Below, piece by piece: positions 15,778-25,651 of a stretch of DNA of 64,000 nt (its first letter is position 1; each line of letters begins with the position of its first letter). The stretch is from Hymenobacter sp. DG01 (GTDB lineage Bacteria; Bacteroidota; Bacteroidia; Cytophagales; Hymenobacteraceae): NCBI RefSeq assembly GCF_006352025.1, contig NZ_CP040936.1, forward strand, positions 1,488,001-1,552,000, read 5' to 3'. Made by a program: the position numbers and the translations under genes. A model generated the notes under the pieces. The model saw only the letters and a program-made list of their open reading frames with translations, was not told the origin of the DNA and searched no databases.

Positions 15778-18357
15778 TTAGGGCCGGCCGCCGCTGGGGC
15801 CCTGGGCCGGGGTAGCCCCGGCGCCGTTGCCGCCGTCGGAGCTGCCGCCGTCCTTCAGGTCGTCGTTGCTGATGGAGCGACGGCGCTTGGGCTGGGCCAT
15901 GCTCATCTTGCCGATGCGGTAGCTGAAGTTCACGCGGAAGCCGGAGCGCCGCAGCACGTTTACGCTGTACTGATCCAGAGTAGGCGAGCTGATGGAGCTG
16001 CGGATTTTGTTGGTGGGCGTAAAGAAGTTATCGGCTCCGAAGCCAATGCTGCCTTTCTTCTCGGCAAAGTCCTTCTTCAGGCCCACACTGTACACCCCAA
16101 AGCCGCCCTGGTAGCCCTGCAGCTGCACCTGCCGGCCCCGGTAGAAGCTGAAGGCCTGAATGCCCCAGCCTTTCGTGAAATTGTAGCCCCCCATCAGGCG
16201 GCCGCTTACCACCCAGCCCTGGTTGCTGGCCGCGAACAGCACATCCGAGACGTTATTATCAAGGGCGGCGTAGTACACATCGGCCCCGCCGCCCAGCGTG
16301 AGCTTGTTCTGGATGTTGACGTTGGCATTTACGCTGCCGCCGTAGGCGTTTTCAGTACCGATGTTAGCGTACGATGTGCGAATACGGGCTCCGTCCTGGG
16401 TACGTACCGGCTGAATGGAGCCGTCGGTATTGCGGGCGAATACACTGAAGCTCAGTGAGGTTTGTTTGATGAAGGTATTGTAGCCCAGCTCGAAGTTGTT
16501 GGTTTTTTCGGGCTCCAACTCGGGGTTACCTACCGTGTACAGCAGCGGGTTACCCGACTGCTCGTTGGGGTTCAGGAACTGCAGGGAAGGGCGCTGAATC
16601 CGGCGGTTGTAAGCCGCTTTGAGCACGTTGCCGTTAGCCAGCTTCCGCGAAACATTCACGCTGGGCACCAGCACCCCATACGACGGAATGGAAGGTGCAT
16701 TTTCCGTCCGGAAGTCGGCGTTAATGGTGGTATACTCGTAGCGGGCCCCGGCCTTCAGGGTGTAGCTTTTCAAGAAACCCAGGGTATAGGAAGCGTAAGC
16801 CGCCGCTACGTTCTGGTTGTAATCGAAGACGTTGGAGAGCGTGGTGCCAGTTTGGCGCTGGCCGTTCAGGAAGGTGGTGTAGTCGCTATTTACGCGCCGC
16901 ATGATGTCCTTGGCCCCAAACTCCACGAGCTGCGTTTTGCTCAGGGGCGTCTGGTAGTCAAGCTGCAGGGTTACCTCCTCGTTATAGCTGTCGTTGAGGT
17001 TGCGGCGGTAGTCGCCGGCGCCCTGGCCTTCCTGGGTGGTGTTGGTGAAGTTGTTGGTGCGGGTGTTGCGGCTGTACTGGGCCAGCAGGCTCAGCTCGCG
17101 CTGGGGCGTCTCGAAGGTGCGGGTGTAGTTGAGGGTAGCATCCAGCGTATTGGAGTTGTCGAGCACCTTCACGTCGCTGATGCGGTTGGTCAGCGAGTCG
17201 CCTAGCACGGGCCGGAAAAAGGTGGTTCTGGAGGCCAGGTCATCCTGGTAGCTGGTGCCGTTGCGCAGCCCTAGCTGCACCGAGGCCGAGAGGAAGTTGT
17301 ACTTATTAATGTCGTAGTCCCAGCCCAGGGAGTAGCGCCCGAACACGTTCTGCTGGCGCGTGTCGGCCGCCTGCACGGTGCGGCTCAGCAGCTGGCGGCC
17401 GGCAATGTCGTTGCCCTGAATCCCGTACGTCGTCTGCTCGTTGCGGAAAGAGCCGGGCACGTTGTACTGGCCCCGGCCCCCGCCGCTCAGCGAAAAGCCC
17501 ATCTTCCCTACCCGGTACGAGGCGTTCAACCCCAGATCGGAGCCGCGCAAACCGGCACTGCTGCGCAAATCCAGGGTAAAGCCCTGCAGGTTATTCTGCT
17601 TGGTGACGATGTTGATGATACCGCCCGAGCCTTCGGCGTCGTACTTGGCCGAGGGCGAGGTAATTACCTCCACGGTCTTGATCTGGTCGGCCGGAATCTG
17701 CTTGAGGGCGTCGGCAATGCTGTTGGCCGAGATGGTGCTGGGCCGGTTGTTGATAAGCACCCGAATGTTCTGGCTGCCGCGCAAACTCACGTTGCCATCG
17801 AGGTCCACCGAGAGGTTGGGCACGCGCTTGAGCACATCGGTAGCGTCGCCGCCGCGGGTGGTTTCGTCCTTCTCGGCGTTGTACACCGTGCGGTCCACCT
17901 TTTCCTCGACCAGGCTGCGCTGGCCTTCCACCCGCACCTCGCCCAGGGCCTGCGCCGACGACTCCAGGGCCACGCTGCCCAGGGCCACGGTGTTGCCGGC
18001 CGCGGTAATGACTACCCCGGTTTTCTCCACCAGCTTATAGCCGATAAAGCTGATTTGCACGGTATAGGTGCCGGCGGCAATGCGCGGAATCGTGAATTTG
18101 CCGTTGTCGTCGGCGGCAGTGCCATCCACCGGTTTACCGGTGGCCGGGTTTACCAGGGCCACGGTAGCGTAGGGCACCGGCTGCTTGGTAGCAGCGTCGG
18201 TAACCGTGCCCGTAATGCGGCCACTCCCCGGCTGGGGCTGGGCCGCCGCGCCGGCGGGCCGACCCGCGCCGGCGGGCCGCTCGCCACCACCGGGCATCTG
18301 GGCCAGCACCGTGTGGCCGCTGCCGGTTATCAAAATAAGAAAGAAGAGCTTTTTCAT
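15778..18357 (-). CDS. TonB-dependent outer membrane receptor (OMP_b-brl_3 type)
   Basis: 859 aa from the ATG that gives the signal peptide MKKLFFLILITGSGHTVLAQ. A Gly/Ala/Pro-rich stretch (QMPGGGERPAGAGRPAG) precedes a carboxypeptidase-regulatory-like domain (about 48-130, ending TYTVQISFIGYKL), then the plug (about 140-240, with SLRGSQNIRVLINNRPS) and a long beta-barrel. After the last barrel strand (FRVNFSYRIGKMS) comes a basic then Gly/Ser/Pro-rich tail of about 40 residues. It has no SusD partner, so it is not a SusC-type glycan system. Substrate unknown. A TAGGTTTG box lies 65 bases upstream. Confidence 0.9.
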   Translation of the reverse strand: MKKLFFLILITGSGHTVLAQMPGGGERPAGAGRPAGAAAQPQPGSGRITGTVTDAATKQPVPYATVALVNPATGKPVDGTAADDNGKFTIPRIAAGTYTVQISFIGYKLVEKTGVVITAAGNTVALGSVALESSAQALGEVRVEGQRSLVEEKVDRTVYNAEKDETTRGGDATDVLKRVPNLSVDLDGNVSLRGSQNIRVLINNRPSTISANSIADALKQIPADQIKTVEVITSPSAKYDAEGSGGIINIVTKQNNLQGFTLDLRSSAGLRGSDLGLNASYRVGKMGFSLSGGGRGQYNVPGSFRNEQTTYGIQGNDIAGRQLLSRTVQAADTRQQNVFGRYSLGWDYDINKYNFLSASVQLGLRNGTSYQDDLASRTTFFRPVLGDSLTNRISDVKVLDNSNTLDATLNYTRTFETPQRELSLLAQYSRNTRTNNFTNTTQEGQGAGDYRRNLNDSYNEEVTLQLDYQTPLSKTQLVEFGAKDIMRRVNSDYTTFLNGQRQTGTTLSNVFDYNQNVAAAYASYTLGFLKSYTLKAGARYEYTTINADFRTENAPSIPSYGVLVPSVNVSRKLANGNVLKAAYNRRIQRPSLQFLNPNEQSGNPLLYTVGNPELEPEKTNNFELGYNTFIKQTSLSFSVFARNTDGSIQPVRTQDGARIRTSYANIGTENAYGGSVNANVNIQNKLTLGGGADVYYAALDNNVSDVLFAASNQGWVVSGRLMGGYNFTKGWGIQAFSFYRGRQVQLQGYQGGFGVYSVGLKKDFAEKKGSIGFGADNFFTPTNKIRSSISSPTLDQYSVNVLRRSGFRVNFSYRIGKMSMAQPKRRRSISNDDLKDGGSSDGGNGAGATPAQGPSGGRP

Positions 18358-18421
18358 ATGCGTGAGGGGAAATAGCGACGCCCGGCAAGCAGTATTCATC
18401 ATGCTACCTACATTGCTAGCG

Positions 18422-18429
18422 CAAACCTA
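18422..18429 (-). promoter_or_regulatory. -7 promoter box TAGGTTTG for TonB receptor
   Basis: Exact TAnnTTTG match on the minus strand, 64 bases upstream of the receptor ATG. Confidence 0.5.
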
Positions 18430-18599
18430 TCCGGCTGGCCAGCGCTACAGAAATGAACCCGACCAAGCGGTTTATTTCTGCCCCGAAAGCCGAAGAAAGT
18501 CCGCGCGAATGCCAAGCAACCGCAGCCACAGACGCAACTTTGGCTGAAGGGTCGCACGCAGGCCCGGATATTTAGGGAAATACTGCCCAGACGAAACAG

Positions 18600-18630
18600 A
18601 AAAGCCGCTCCATTCCTGAAGCGGCTTTTT
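18600..18630 (-). terminator. Intrinsic terminator downstream of S9 peptidase
   Basis: AAAAAGCCGCT / AGCGGCTTTT stem. The T-rich end reads in the minus direction, past the REP palindrome. Confidence 0.7.
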
Positions 18631-18642
18631 CATTTGGCCTGG

Positions 18643-18727
18643 GCTTGCGAAGGACCTCATTCCGTTGACACGAGTCGTGACACGTCTTGTTCATGAGTGA
18701 TAAGGTCCTTCGCAAGCTCAGGATGAC
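18643..18727. repeat. REP-like palindrome, copy 1 (degenerate)
   Basis: GCTTGCGAAGGACCT (18643-18657) pairs with AGGTCCTTCGCAAGC (18703-18717), followed by TCAGGATGAC. It shares the core GAAGGACCT and CAGGATGAC with the copies at 20948 and 27100, but lacks the left outer GTCATCCTGA. Confidence 0.8.
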
Positions 18728-18741
18728 GGCTGTAGCAGCAG

Positions 18742-20871
18742 CTACGCCTTCACGCCCAGTAGCATGAGCATGAAGGCAAACTGCCGGGCCGTATCGTGAA
18801 TGGATTTGAAGCGGCCGGAGGCGCCGCCGTGGCCAGCCGCCATGTCGGTGTGCAGCAGCAGCAGGTTTTGGTCGGTTTTCACGGTGCGCAGCTTGGCTAC
18901 CCACTTGGCCGGCTCAAAGTACTGCACCTGCGAGTCGTGCAGGCCGGTGGTAACCAGCATATTGGGGTAGGCCTGGGCTTTCACCTGGTCGTAGGGCGAG
19001 TAGCTGAGCATGTACTCGTAGAACTCCTTTTTATTGGGGTTGCCCCACTCGTCGTACTCGCCGGTAGTCAAGGGAATGCTTTCATCAAGCATGGTCGTTA
19101 CCACATCTACGAAGGGTACGGCCGCCACTACCCCCTTGTAGTACTCAGGGTGCAGGTTCACCACGGCGCCCATGAGCAGGCCGCCTGCCGAGCCACCCAT
19201 GGCGAACAGCTTCTGGGCGGAGGTATACTTCTGGTCAATCAGGAACTTAGAGCAGTCGGTGAAGTCAGTGAAGGTATTTTTCTTCTTGAGCTTCTTGCCA
19301 TCCTCGTACCACTGCCGGCCCATTTCCTGTCCGCCCCGGATGTGGCAGATGACGTAGGCAAAGCCCCGATCCAGCAAGCTCAGTCGCGCTGCGCTAAACG
19401 TGGGGTTGGTAGAGTAGCCATAAGAGCCGTAAGCGTATTGCAGTACCGGCGCGGAGCCGTCCTTTTTAAAGCCTTTTTTGTAAACAATGGACATCGGAAT
19501 CTTCGTGCCGTCAGTAGCCGTGGCGTACTGGCGCTCGGTCACGTAGTCTTCCTTATTGAAGCCACCCAGCACGGCCTGCTCCTTGAGCAGCTTTTTGGTG
19601 CGGGCGTTCATATCATAGTCGAACGTTGAGCCGGGCGTCGTCAGCGAGGAGTAGCTGTAGCGCAGTACGGGCGTATCAAACTCGGGGTTGATGCTGATGG
19701 CGGCGGTATAGGCCGGCTCCCCGAAGTTGAGGTAGTGCTCCTGCTTGTCCTTCCACCGAATCACGCGCAGTTGCAGCAGTCCTTCCTTTCGCTCGCCCAG
19801 CACGAGGTAGTCCTTGAACAGCTCCATGTTCTCCAGGAACACATCCTTGCGGTGCGGAATAACCTCTTGCCAGGCTGTTTTGGCGGTATTCGTGACGGGC
19901 GTTTTCAGCAGACGGAAGTTGGGGGCGCCAGCGTTGGAGCGCACGTAAAACTCGTTACCGAAGTGCTCCACGTCGTAGAGGTGGTCGGCCTCGCGGGGCA
20001 GAAACACCTTCAGCGCCGCCGTGGGGGTACCCGCGTCCAGGAACCGGGTTTCCGACGACATGGTGCTGCCGGCCTCCAGGAAGATATACTTACGCGACTT
20101 CGAGCGGCCGACGTGGATGCGGTAGGTGTTATCCTTTTCCTCGTACACCAGCTGGTCCTTGCTGGGGTCGGTGCCCAGGGTGTGGCGGTAAAGCTGGTAA
20201 TCGAGCAGGGTGCCAGGGTCCTTGCGGGTGTAGAACACCGTTTTGTTGTCGGCAGCCCACACGGCGTTGCCGCTGGTGTTCGTGATTTGCTCGGGGTAGA
20301 GCTGGCCGGTTTTCAGGTTACGAAAACGCAGGGTGTACAAGCGGCGGCTAACTACGTCCTCGGAGTAGGCCAGCACCTGGTTGTCGTCACTGACTTCGAA
20401 GCCGCCAATCTGGTAGTAGGATTTGCCCTTGCCCAGTTCGTTGGCGTTGAGCAGCACTTCCTCGGGGGCGGTCAGGCTACCCTTCTTGCGGCAGTAAATC
20501 GGGTACTCGGCTCCGGCCTCGAAACGGGTGTAATAGTAGTACCCATTGTCGCGGTAGGGCACCGACTCGTCCTGCTCCTTGATGCGCCCCTTGATTTCCT
20601 GAAACAACTTGTCTTCCAGCCCTTTCACGGGGGCCATTTGCTGTTCGAAGTAGGCGTTTTCGGCGTTGAGGTAGCTGATTACCTCCGGGCTTTCGCGCTG
20701 ATTCAGCCAGTAGTAGTTATCCGTACGGGTACCAAACGGCGACTTCAGCTCTTTGGGCTTGATGGCCGCTACGGGAGGTTTGTTCATGGCGGAGGGGGTA
20801 GCCGACTGAGCCACGGCCGCACCGCTCAGCAGCACGCCCAGGCCCGTCAGCAGGGTATATAGAGGTTTCAT
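18742..20871 (-). CDS. S9 family peptidase, oligopeptidase B-like (exported)
   Basis: 709 aa with a signal peptide (MKPLYTLLTGLGVLLSGAAV, cleavage after AVA), so likely periplasmic. The N-terminal beta-propeller covers about 40-430 (KSPFGTRTDNYYWL is the typical S9A opening). The alpha/beta-hydrolase domain follows, with the catalytic Ser in MGGSAGGLLMGAV, an Asp in the LVTTGLHDSQVQYFEP region and the catalytic His in AAGHGGASGRFK. This is a prolyl-oligopeptidase-clan serine protease that cleaves short peptides after basic residues in characterised oligopeptidase B members. It is a monocistronic unit between two terminators. Confidence 0.92.
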   Translation of the reverse strand: MKPLYTLLTGLGVLLSGAAVAQSATPSAMNKPPVAAIKPKELKSPFGTRTDNYYWLNQRESPEVISYLNAENAYFEQQMAPVKGLEDKLFQEIKGRIKEQDESVPYRDNGYYYYTRFEAGAEYPIYCRKKGSLTAPEEVLLNANELGKGKSYYQIGGFEVSDDNQVLAYSEDVVSRRLYTLRFRNLKTGQLYPEQITNTSGNAVWAADNKTVFYTRKDPGTLLDYQLYRHTLGTDPSKDQLVYEEKDNTYRIHVGRSKSRKYIFLEAGSTMSSETRFLDAGTPTAALKVFLPREADHLYDVEHFGNEFYVRSNAGAPNFRLLKTPVTNTAKTAWQEVIPHRKDVFLENMELFKDYLVLGERKEGLLQLRVIRWKDKQEHYLNFGEPAYTAAISINPEFDTPVLRYSYSSLTTPGSTFDYDMNARTKKLLKEQAVLGGFNKEDYVTERQYATATDGTKIPMSIVYKKGFKKDGSAPVLQYAYGSYGYSTNPTFSAARLSLLDRGFAYVICHIRGGQEMGRQWYEDGKKLKKKNTFTDFTDCSKFLIDQKYTSAQKLFAMGGSAGGLLMGAVVNLHPEYYKGVVAAVPFVDVVTTMLDESIPLTTGEYDEWGNPNKKEFYEYMLSYSPYDQVKAQAYPNMLVTTGLHDSQVQYFEPAKWVAKLRTVKTDQNLLLLHTDMAAGHGGASGRFKSIHDTARQFAFMLMLLGVKA

Positions 20872-20947
20872 AGCGCAGAAGATGAAGTGAACTACTGCAC
20901 TAAAGGAAAGAGAAATTTAGATACGAGGGTGCGTCCTATCTCACTTG

Positions 20948-21042
20948 CCTGTCATCCTGAGCAGAGCGAAGGGCCTCTACTGGTATTAATTACTACCCCC
21001 AACGAAGCGGTAGAGGTCCTTCGCTGCGCTCAGGATGACAGG
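20948..21042. repeat. REP-like palindrome, copy 2
   Basis: Left arm 20948-20980 (CCTGTCATCCTGAGCAGAGC, then GAAGGGCCTCTAC) pairs with right arm 21010-21042 with two mismatches. The loop is about 29 bases. Located between valS and the S9 peptidase gene. Confidence 0.88.
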
Positions 21043-21069
21043 CGGATTTTCTAACAGCAACCAGCAAAC

Positions 21070-21103
21070 AAAAAGGCCGCCACGTTACCGCGGCGGCCTT
21101 TTT
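21070..21103 (-). terminator. Intrinsic terminator after valS
   Basis: AAAAAGGCCGCC / GGCGGCCTTTTT stem 20 bases past the valS stop. Confidence 0.85.
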
Positions 21104-21122
21104 GGCAGGTTCTCAGCTTATG

Positions 21123-23753
21123 CTACAATGCCGCAAGGCTTTGTTCCAACGCCGTAATCTTGGCTTCGGCGTCGGCCAGCTTCTGCCGCTCACGCTCTAC
21201 CAGGTCGGCTTTGGCATTGGCCACGAACTTCTCGTTGGCCAGCTTTTTCAGCACTGAGTCGCGGAAGCCCTGGGCGTATTCCAACTCCTTGGTCAGGCGC
21301 TCCTTCTCGGCCCCGAGGTCAATCTGCCCTTCCAGGGGCACGAAGAACTCCGCCCCGCCCGACACGAAGCCGACCGCAGCAGCCGGAGCAGCATCTACTA
21401 CACCGATTTCAGTAAGCGAAGCCAGCTTGCGGATAATGCCGTCGTAATCCTGCAGCAGTTGAGCGTCATCAGTTTTGGCCGCCAGGGTCAACGGCTTGTT
21501 GGGGCCCAGGCCCTTCTGGTTCCGGATGTTGCGCACGCCGGCCACGACGTCGAGGGCGCGGTCCATGCGGGCCAGCAACTCGGGGCTGCCGGCTACCGGC
21601 TGGGCTTTAGGCCAGGCCGCCACGCACACGTAGTCCTTGGGGCCCCGCTCGGCCAGTTCGTGCCAGATTTCCTCCGTGATGAAGGGCATGAACGGGTGCA
21701 GCAGCTTCAGCAGCGTTTCAAGGTAGCCGGTCGTGAGGCGCAGGGTTTCGGGGTCGATGGGGGCTTGGTAGGCGGGCTTGATCATCTCCAGGTACACGGA
21801 GCAGAAATCGTCCCACACCAGCTTATAAATGGTCATCAGCGCATCCGACATCCGGAACTTGTCGAAGTGTTCGTCCAGCTCCTGCAGGGTCGTTTGTAAC
21901 TTGGCGCCAAACCACTCTACCGCCTTTTCATTGGCAAACGGTAGGGTGGCATCTACCTCCCAGCCTTTGATAAGGCGGAAGGCGTTCCAGAGCTTATTGG
22001 TGAAGTTGCGGCCCTGCTCTACCAGCTTGATGTCAAAGAGTAAGTCGTTGCCGGCCGGTGAGGAGAACAGCATGCCGGTGCGTACGCCATCGGCGCCGTA
22101 GTCGGCAATGAGGTCCAGCGGGTCGGGCGAGTTGCCGAGGCTCTTGCTCATCTTGCGGCCCTGGGCGTCGCGCACGATACCCGTGAGGTACACGTTGCGG
22201 AAGGGCACTTCCTTGCGGTACTCCAGCCCGGCCATAATCATGCGGGCCACCCAGAAAAACAGGATTTCCGGAGCCGTTACGAGGTCATCGGTGGGGTAGA
22301 AATAGTTAACGTCGGCGTTGTCGGGGTCCTTGAACCCATCGAACACCGAAATCGGCCACAGCCACGAGGAGAACCAGGTATCCAGCACATCCTCATCCTG
22401 ACGTAGATCTGAGAGCTGAAGGTCGTCGTTGCTGCTTTGCTCGCGCGCTTGCTTCAGGGCTTCTTCGGCGCTCAGGGCTACCATGAAGGTGCCATCGGGC
22501 AGGTAGTAGGCCGGAATGCGCTGGCCCCACCACAGCTGCCGCGAAATGCACCAGTCGCGCACGTTCTCCATCCACACCCGGTACATGTTCTTGAACTTGG
22601 GTGGGTGCAGCTTGATTTCGTCGCTCTCGACTACCTCCAGGGCGGGCTTGGCCAGGTGCTCCATTTTCAGGAACCACTGCAGGCTCAGGCGCGGCTCAAT
22701 TACGGCGCCTGTGCGCTCCGAGGTCTGCAGCACGCTGGCGTATTCCTCCACCTTTACCAAGTGGCCGGCATCTTCCAGGTCCTTCACAATGTTGCGGCGA
22801 GCGGCAAAGCGGTCCTGCCCCACGTACAGCTGCGCCTTTTCGTTCAGCGTGCCGTCGTTGTTCAGGATGTCGATAACGGGCAGGTTATGCTTCAGGCCCA
22901 GCTCGTAGTCGTTCAGGTCGTGAGCGGGCGTTACCTTCAGGGCGCCCGTTCCGAAGTCGATGCTTACGTACTCGTCCAGAATCACCGGAATTTCCCGGCC
23001 CAGCAGCGGAATGCGCACTTTTGCCCCGTGCAGATGAGCGTACCGCTCATCGTTCGGGTTCACGGCCACGGCTACGTCAGCCATGATGGTTTCGGGCCGG
23101 GAGGTGGCTACCGTCAGGAACTGGCCCTCCTGGCCTACTACCTCGTAGGTCAGGTGGTACATCTTGGCCATGGTGTCCTTCGGAATTACTTCCTCGTCGC
23201 TGAGCGCAGTGCCGCCTTTCGGGTCCCAGTTTACCATCCGGATACCGCGGTAAATCAAGCCCTTCTGGTAAAGGTCCACGAAGACACGTAGCACGGCCTC
23301 GGTCAGCTCGGGCTCCATGGTGAAGCGTGTCCGGTCCCAGTCGCAGGAGGCGCCCAGCTTCTTGAGCTGCTCCAGAATGATGCCGCCGTACTTCTCCTTC
23401 CACTCCCAGGCGTGCTCCAGAAACTGCTCCCGGGTCAGGTCCTTCTTCTCGATGCCTTTCTCCTTGAGCAGGGCCACTACCTTGGCTTCGGTGGCAATGC
23501 TGGCGTGGTCGGTGCCGGGCACCCAGCACGCCTCCTTGCCCTGCATACGTGCCCGGCGCACCAGCACATCCTGAATGGTATTGTTCAGCATGTGGCCCAT
23601 GTGCAGCACGCCCGTCACGTTGGGCGGCGGAATTACTACGGAATACGGCTGTTTGCGGGGGTTAGCTTTGGCTTTGAAGAAGCCCTGCTCCTGCCAGCGC
23701 TGGTACCACTTGGCTTCAACATCGGCGGGAGTATAGGTTTTGGCGATGGACAT
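21123..23753 (-). CDS. valS: Valyl-tRNA synthetase
   Basis: 876 aa, normal for bacterial ValRS. Class I signature HMGH at 51-54 (PPPNVTGVLHMGHM), tRNA editing domain CP1 in the middle (TVATSRPETIMADVAVAVNP), KMSKS in GRKMSKSLGNSPDPL, anticodon-binding domain, and a C-terminal coiled coil (about 810-876, EKERLTKELEYAQGFRDS). It charges tRNA-Val in the cytoplasm. A TACTTTTG box lies 30 bases upstream of the ATG, so the leader is short and there is no T-box. Confidence 0.98.
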   Translation of the reverse strand: MSIAKTYTPADVEAKWYQRWQEQGFFKAKANPRKQPYSVVIPPPNVTGVLHMGHMLNNTIQDVLVRRARMQGKEACWVPGTDHASIATEAKVVALLKEKGIEKKDLTREQFLEHAWEWKEKYGGIILEQLKKLGASCDWDRTRFTMEPELTEAVLRVFVDLYQKGLIYRGIRMVNWDPKGGTALSDEEVIPKDTMAKMYHLTYEVVGQEGQFLTVATSRPETIMADVAVAVNPNDERYAHLHGAKVRIPLLGREIPVILDEYVSIDFGTGALKVTPAHDLNDYELGLKHNLPVIDILNNDGTLNEKAQLYVGQDRFAARRNIVKDLEDAGHLVKVEEYASVLQTSERTGAVIEPRLSLQWFLKMEHLAKPALEVVESDEIKLHPPKFKNMYRVWMENVRDWCISRQLWWGQRIPAYYLPDGTFMVALSAEEALKQAREQSSNDDLQLSDLRQDEDVLDTWFSSWLWPISVFDGFKDPDNADVNYFYPTDDLVTAPEILFFWVARMIMAGLEYRKEVPFRNVYLTGIVRDAQGRKMSKSLGNSPDPLDLIADYGADGVRTGMLFSSPAGNDLLFDIKLVEQGRNFTNKLWNAFRLIKGWEVDATLPFANEKAVEWFGAKLQTTLQELDEHFDKFRMSDALMTIYKLVWDDFCSVYLEMIKPAYQAPIDPETLRLTTGYLETLLKLLHPFMPFITEEIWHELAERGPKDYVCVAAWPKAQPVAGSPELLARMDRALDVVAGVRNIRNQKGLGPNKPLTLAAKTDDAQLLQDYDGIIRKLASLTEIGVVDAAPAAAVGFVSGGAEFFVPLEGQIDLGAEKERLTKELEYAQGFRDSVLKKLANEKFVANAKADLVERERQKLADAEAKITALEQSLAAL

Positions 23754-23782
23754 CGTCGAAGGGAATCAGTTCAAAATACGGG

Positions 23783-23790
23783 CAAAAGTA
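23783..23790 (-). promoter_or_regulatory. -7 promoter box TACTTTTG for valS
   Basis: Exact TAnnTTTG on the minus strand, 29 bases before the valS ATG. Confidence 0.6.
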
Positions 23791-23855
23791 GGCATTTCGG
23801 GCGGGCTAGCCCAGGTATGCTTCCGAGCATAGCACGGAGCAGCCCGGTAAACAAC

Positions 23856-23885
23856 AAGAGCTGCCTCCAGGTGGAAGCAGCTCTT
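23856..23885 (-). terminator. Terminator after ferredoxin gene
   Basis: AAGAGCTGC / GCAGCTCTT stem in the gap before valS, read in the minus direction. Confidence 0.65.
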
Positions 23886-23917
23886 GAGTAGCTTAGGCTG
23901 GTGGCAGCAGGTAGGGC

Positions 23918-24268
23918 CTAGGCTTCCTGGTGCAGCCACTGCTTTTTGCTGAGCAGCTTTTCCTGCGATTCACGGTAGTCGGGGTCGTCCACGCAGCAGT
24001 CCACGGGGCACACGGCAGCGCACTGGGGCTCCTCGTGGAAACCCACGCACTCGGTGCACTTATCGGACACAATGTAGTAGTACTCGTCAGAAATAGGCCG
24101 CTGGGGCGCTACGCCCGATACAGTGGCTCCGCCGTCAACCTGCACTTCCTGCAAGCTCGTGCCATCGGCCCAGCGCCACTGAGCGCCGCCCTCGTAAATG
24201 GCGGTGTTGGGGCATTCCGGTTCGCAGGCACCACAGTTGATGCACTCGTCGGTTATCATGATGGCCAT
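23918..24268 (-). CDS. 4Fe-4S dicluster ferredoxin
   Basis: 116 aa. First cluster motif CxxCxxCxxxC at C9, C12, C15 and C19 ([20 protein letters not shown]). The second set is irregularly spaced in [20 protein letters not shown] followed by PVDC, which is the YfhL/Allochromatium-type ferredoxin with a loop between ligands. Cytoplasmic electron carrier. It is divergent from an acyl-CoA reductase, a pairing common in Bacteroidota, so the two may share a redox pathway. A TAATTTTG box lies 79 bases upstream. Confidence 0.93.
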   Translation of the reverse strand: MAIMITDECINCGACEPECPNTAIYEGGAQWRWADGTSLQEVQVDGGATVSGVAPQRPISDEYYYIVSDKCTECVGFHEEPQCAAVCPVDCCVDDPDYRESQEKLLSKKQWLHQEA

Positions 24269-24347
24269 AGCCTCGGGTATCTTAAAAAGGTAGGAAAAGA
24301 GGATGCTTTGCTAGTACGCAACCCGCCGCAGGCAGGATGCCGACAGG

Positions 24348-24355
24348 CAAAATTA
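24348..24355 (-). promoter_or_regulatory. -7 promoter box TAATTTTG for ferredoxin gene
   Basis: Exact consensus match on the minus strand in the divergent ferredoxin / acyl-CoA reductase gap. Confidence 0.5.
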
Positions 24356-24503
24356 GGAATTAGCCGTACTCAACAAGAATTTTGGTCTCCGAATTCCGTA
24401 TTCTCTCCCGGAATCCAAACAGGGGTTCCGGGGGTTTACCTACTGGTGTGACGGGCGCTTCTGCTTGCTCCTACCCTTTTATCGTTTCGTTTTCCCTTTC
24501 TGT

Positions 24504-25529
24504 ATGACGCACGCCGACCGCCTGGCTGCTTTCGTGGCCCTGGGCCAGCGCCTCTCTGATCTTACTACCCCCGCCTACGCCGATGAACTGGCCGGCCTGG
24601 CTGCCCGGGCCCGCAACCAGAACAACTGGTTTGATTTACCCAACGTCACGTCGGCCATTCGGGGCATTGCGCATCTGCTCGCGGAGAAACCTCTGCGCCA
24701 GTGGTCGGCCCGCTACCCCCAGGAGCCCGCCCAACCCCGCAAGATTGGGGTAGTTATGGCCGGCAATATTCCCCTGGTGGGCTTTCATGATGCTTTGTGC
24801 GTGCTGCTCTCGGGCCACATTCTGCTGGCCAAGCTCAGCTCCGATGATACCGCGCTGATGACGTGGGTACTGGAGGAGCTGACGCGCCTGGAGCCGCGCT
24901 TTACGGAGCAGATTCAGCTGGTGCCGCGCCTGAATGCCGCCGACGCCTTTATTGCCACCGGCTCCGACAATACGGCCCGCTACTTTGAGTACTACTTCGG
25001 CAAAAAGCCCAACATCATCCGGCGCAACCGCACCAGCCTGGCCGTACTCACGGGCCGCGAAACCGACTACGATTTGGGTATGCTGGGCGAAGACATTTTC
25101 CGCTACTACGGCCTGGGCTGCCGCAACGTAAGCAAGCTCTACGTGCCCGAAGGCTACGATTTCACGCCCCTGCTCGACTCCCTGCAGCCCTGGCACCGCG
25201 TACTGGAGCACAACCGCTACCAGAACAACTACGACTACAACAAGAGCATCATGCTGGTGAACCGCGTGCCTCACCTCGACTCCGGCTTCCTGCTGCTCAC
25301 CCAAAGTACTCAACTGGTGTCGCCTATTTCGGTGCTGCACTACGAAACGTACGGCAACGAGGTGGACTTGGTGGTGCGCCTGGCCGATGTGGCGGCTCAA
25401 ACTCAGTGCCTTGTCTCGGCGGGCGGGCTGTTTGCGGGTAGCTTTCCGTTTGGCCGGGCCCAGCAGCCGGGGGTAGCCGATTACGCCGATGGCGTGGATA
25501 CTATGGCCTTTTTGGCGGAACTGGCGTAA
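24504..25529 (+). CDS. Acyl-CoA reductase (LuxC family)
   Basis: 341 aa from ATG (MTHADRLAAFVALGQRLSD); the frame extends 13 codons upstream without family support. It shows the LuxC-type pattern: KIGVVMAGNIPLVGFHD near 85-101, DAFIATGSDNTARYFEYYF near 150, and the aldehyde-dehydrogenase-like region GLGCRNVSKLYVPEGYDF with the probable catalytic Cys. It would reduce fatty acyl-CoA to aldehyde with NADPH. The partner pathway in non-luminous Bacteroidota is not known. Confidence 0.85.
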   Translation: MTHADRLAAFVALGQRLSDLTTPAYADELAGLAARARNQNNWFDLPNVTSAIRGIAHLLAEKPLRQWSARYPQEPAQPRKIGVVMAGNIPLVGFHDALCVLLSGHILLAKLSSDDTALMTWVLEELTRLEPRFTEQIQLVPRLNAADAFIATGSDNTARYFEYYFGKKPNIIRRNRTSLAVLTGRETDYDLGMLGEDIFRYYGLGCRNVSKLYVPEGYDFTPLLDSLQPWHRVLEHNRYQNNYDYNKSIMLVNRVPHLDSGFLLLTQSTQLVSPISVLHYETYGNEVDLVVRLADVAAQTQCLVSAGGLFAGSFPFGRAQQPGVADYADGVDTMAFLAELA

Positions 25530-25651
25530 AAAAGGAGAGCAGGCTCAGAAGGCCTATACCTGCCGGGGCCCGCTCATGCGTTCTTCACGCACGTTCTGGC
25601 ACCTTCGTTGCCTTCCCCTGTTCATCGTTGAACGTTCTATTCCGTACTACC

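Larger units (their letters stand above)
18358..18741. other. Intergenic region between S9 peptidase and TonB receptor
   Basis: 384 bases with no supported gene. It holds the receptor promoter box (18422-18429), the S9 peptidase terminator (18600-18630) and one REP-like palindrome (18643-18727). No RNA gene was recognised in the remaining bases around 18440-18595. Confidence 0.5.

Noticed and set aside
15766..17205. Open plus-strand frames opposite the TonB-dependent receptor
   Set aside because: Low-complexity Val/Gly/Ala translations caused by high GC; the minus-strand receptor explains the region.
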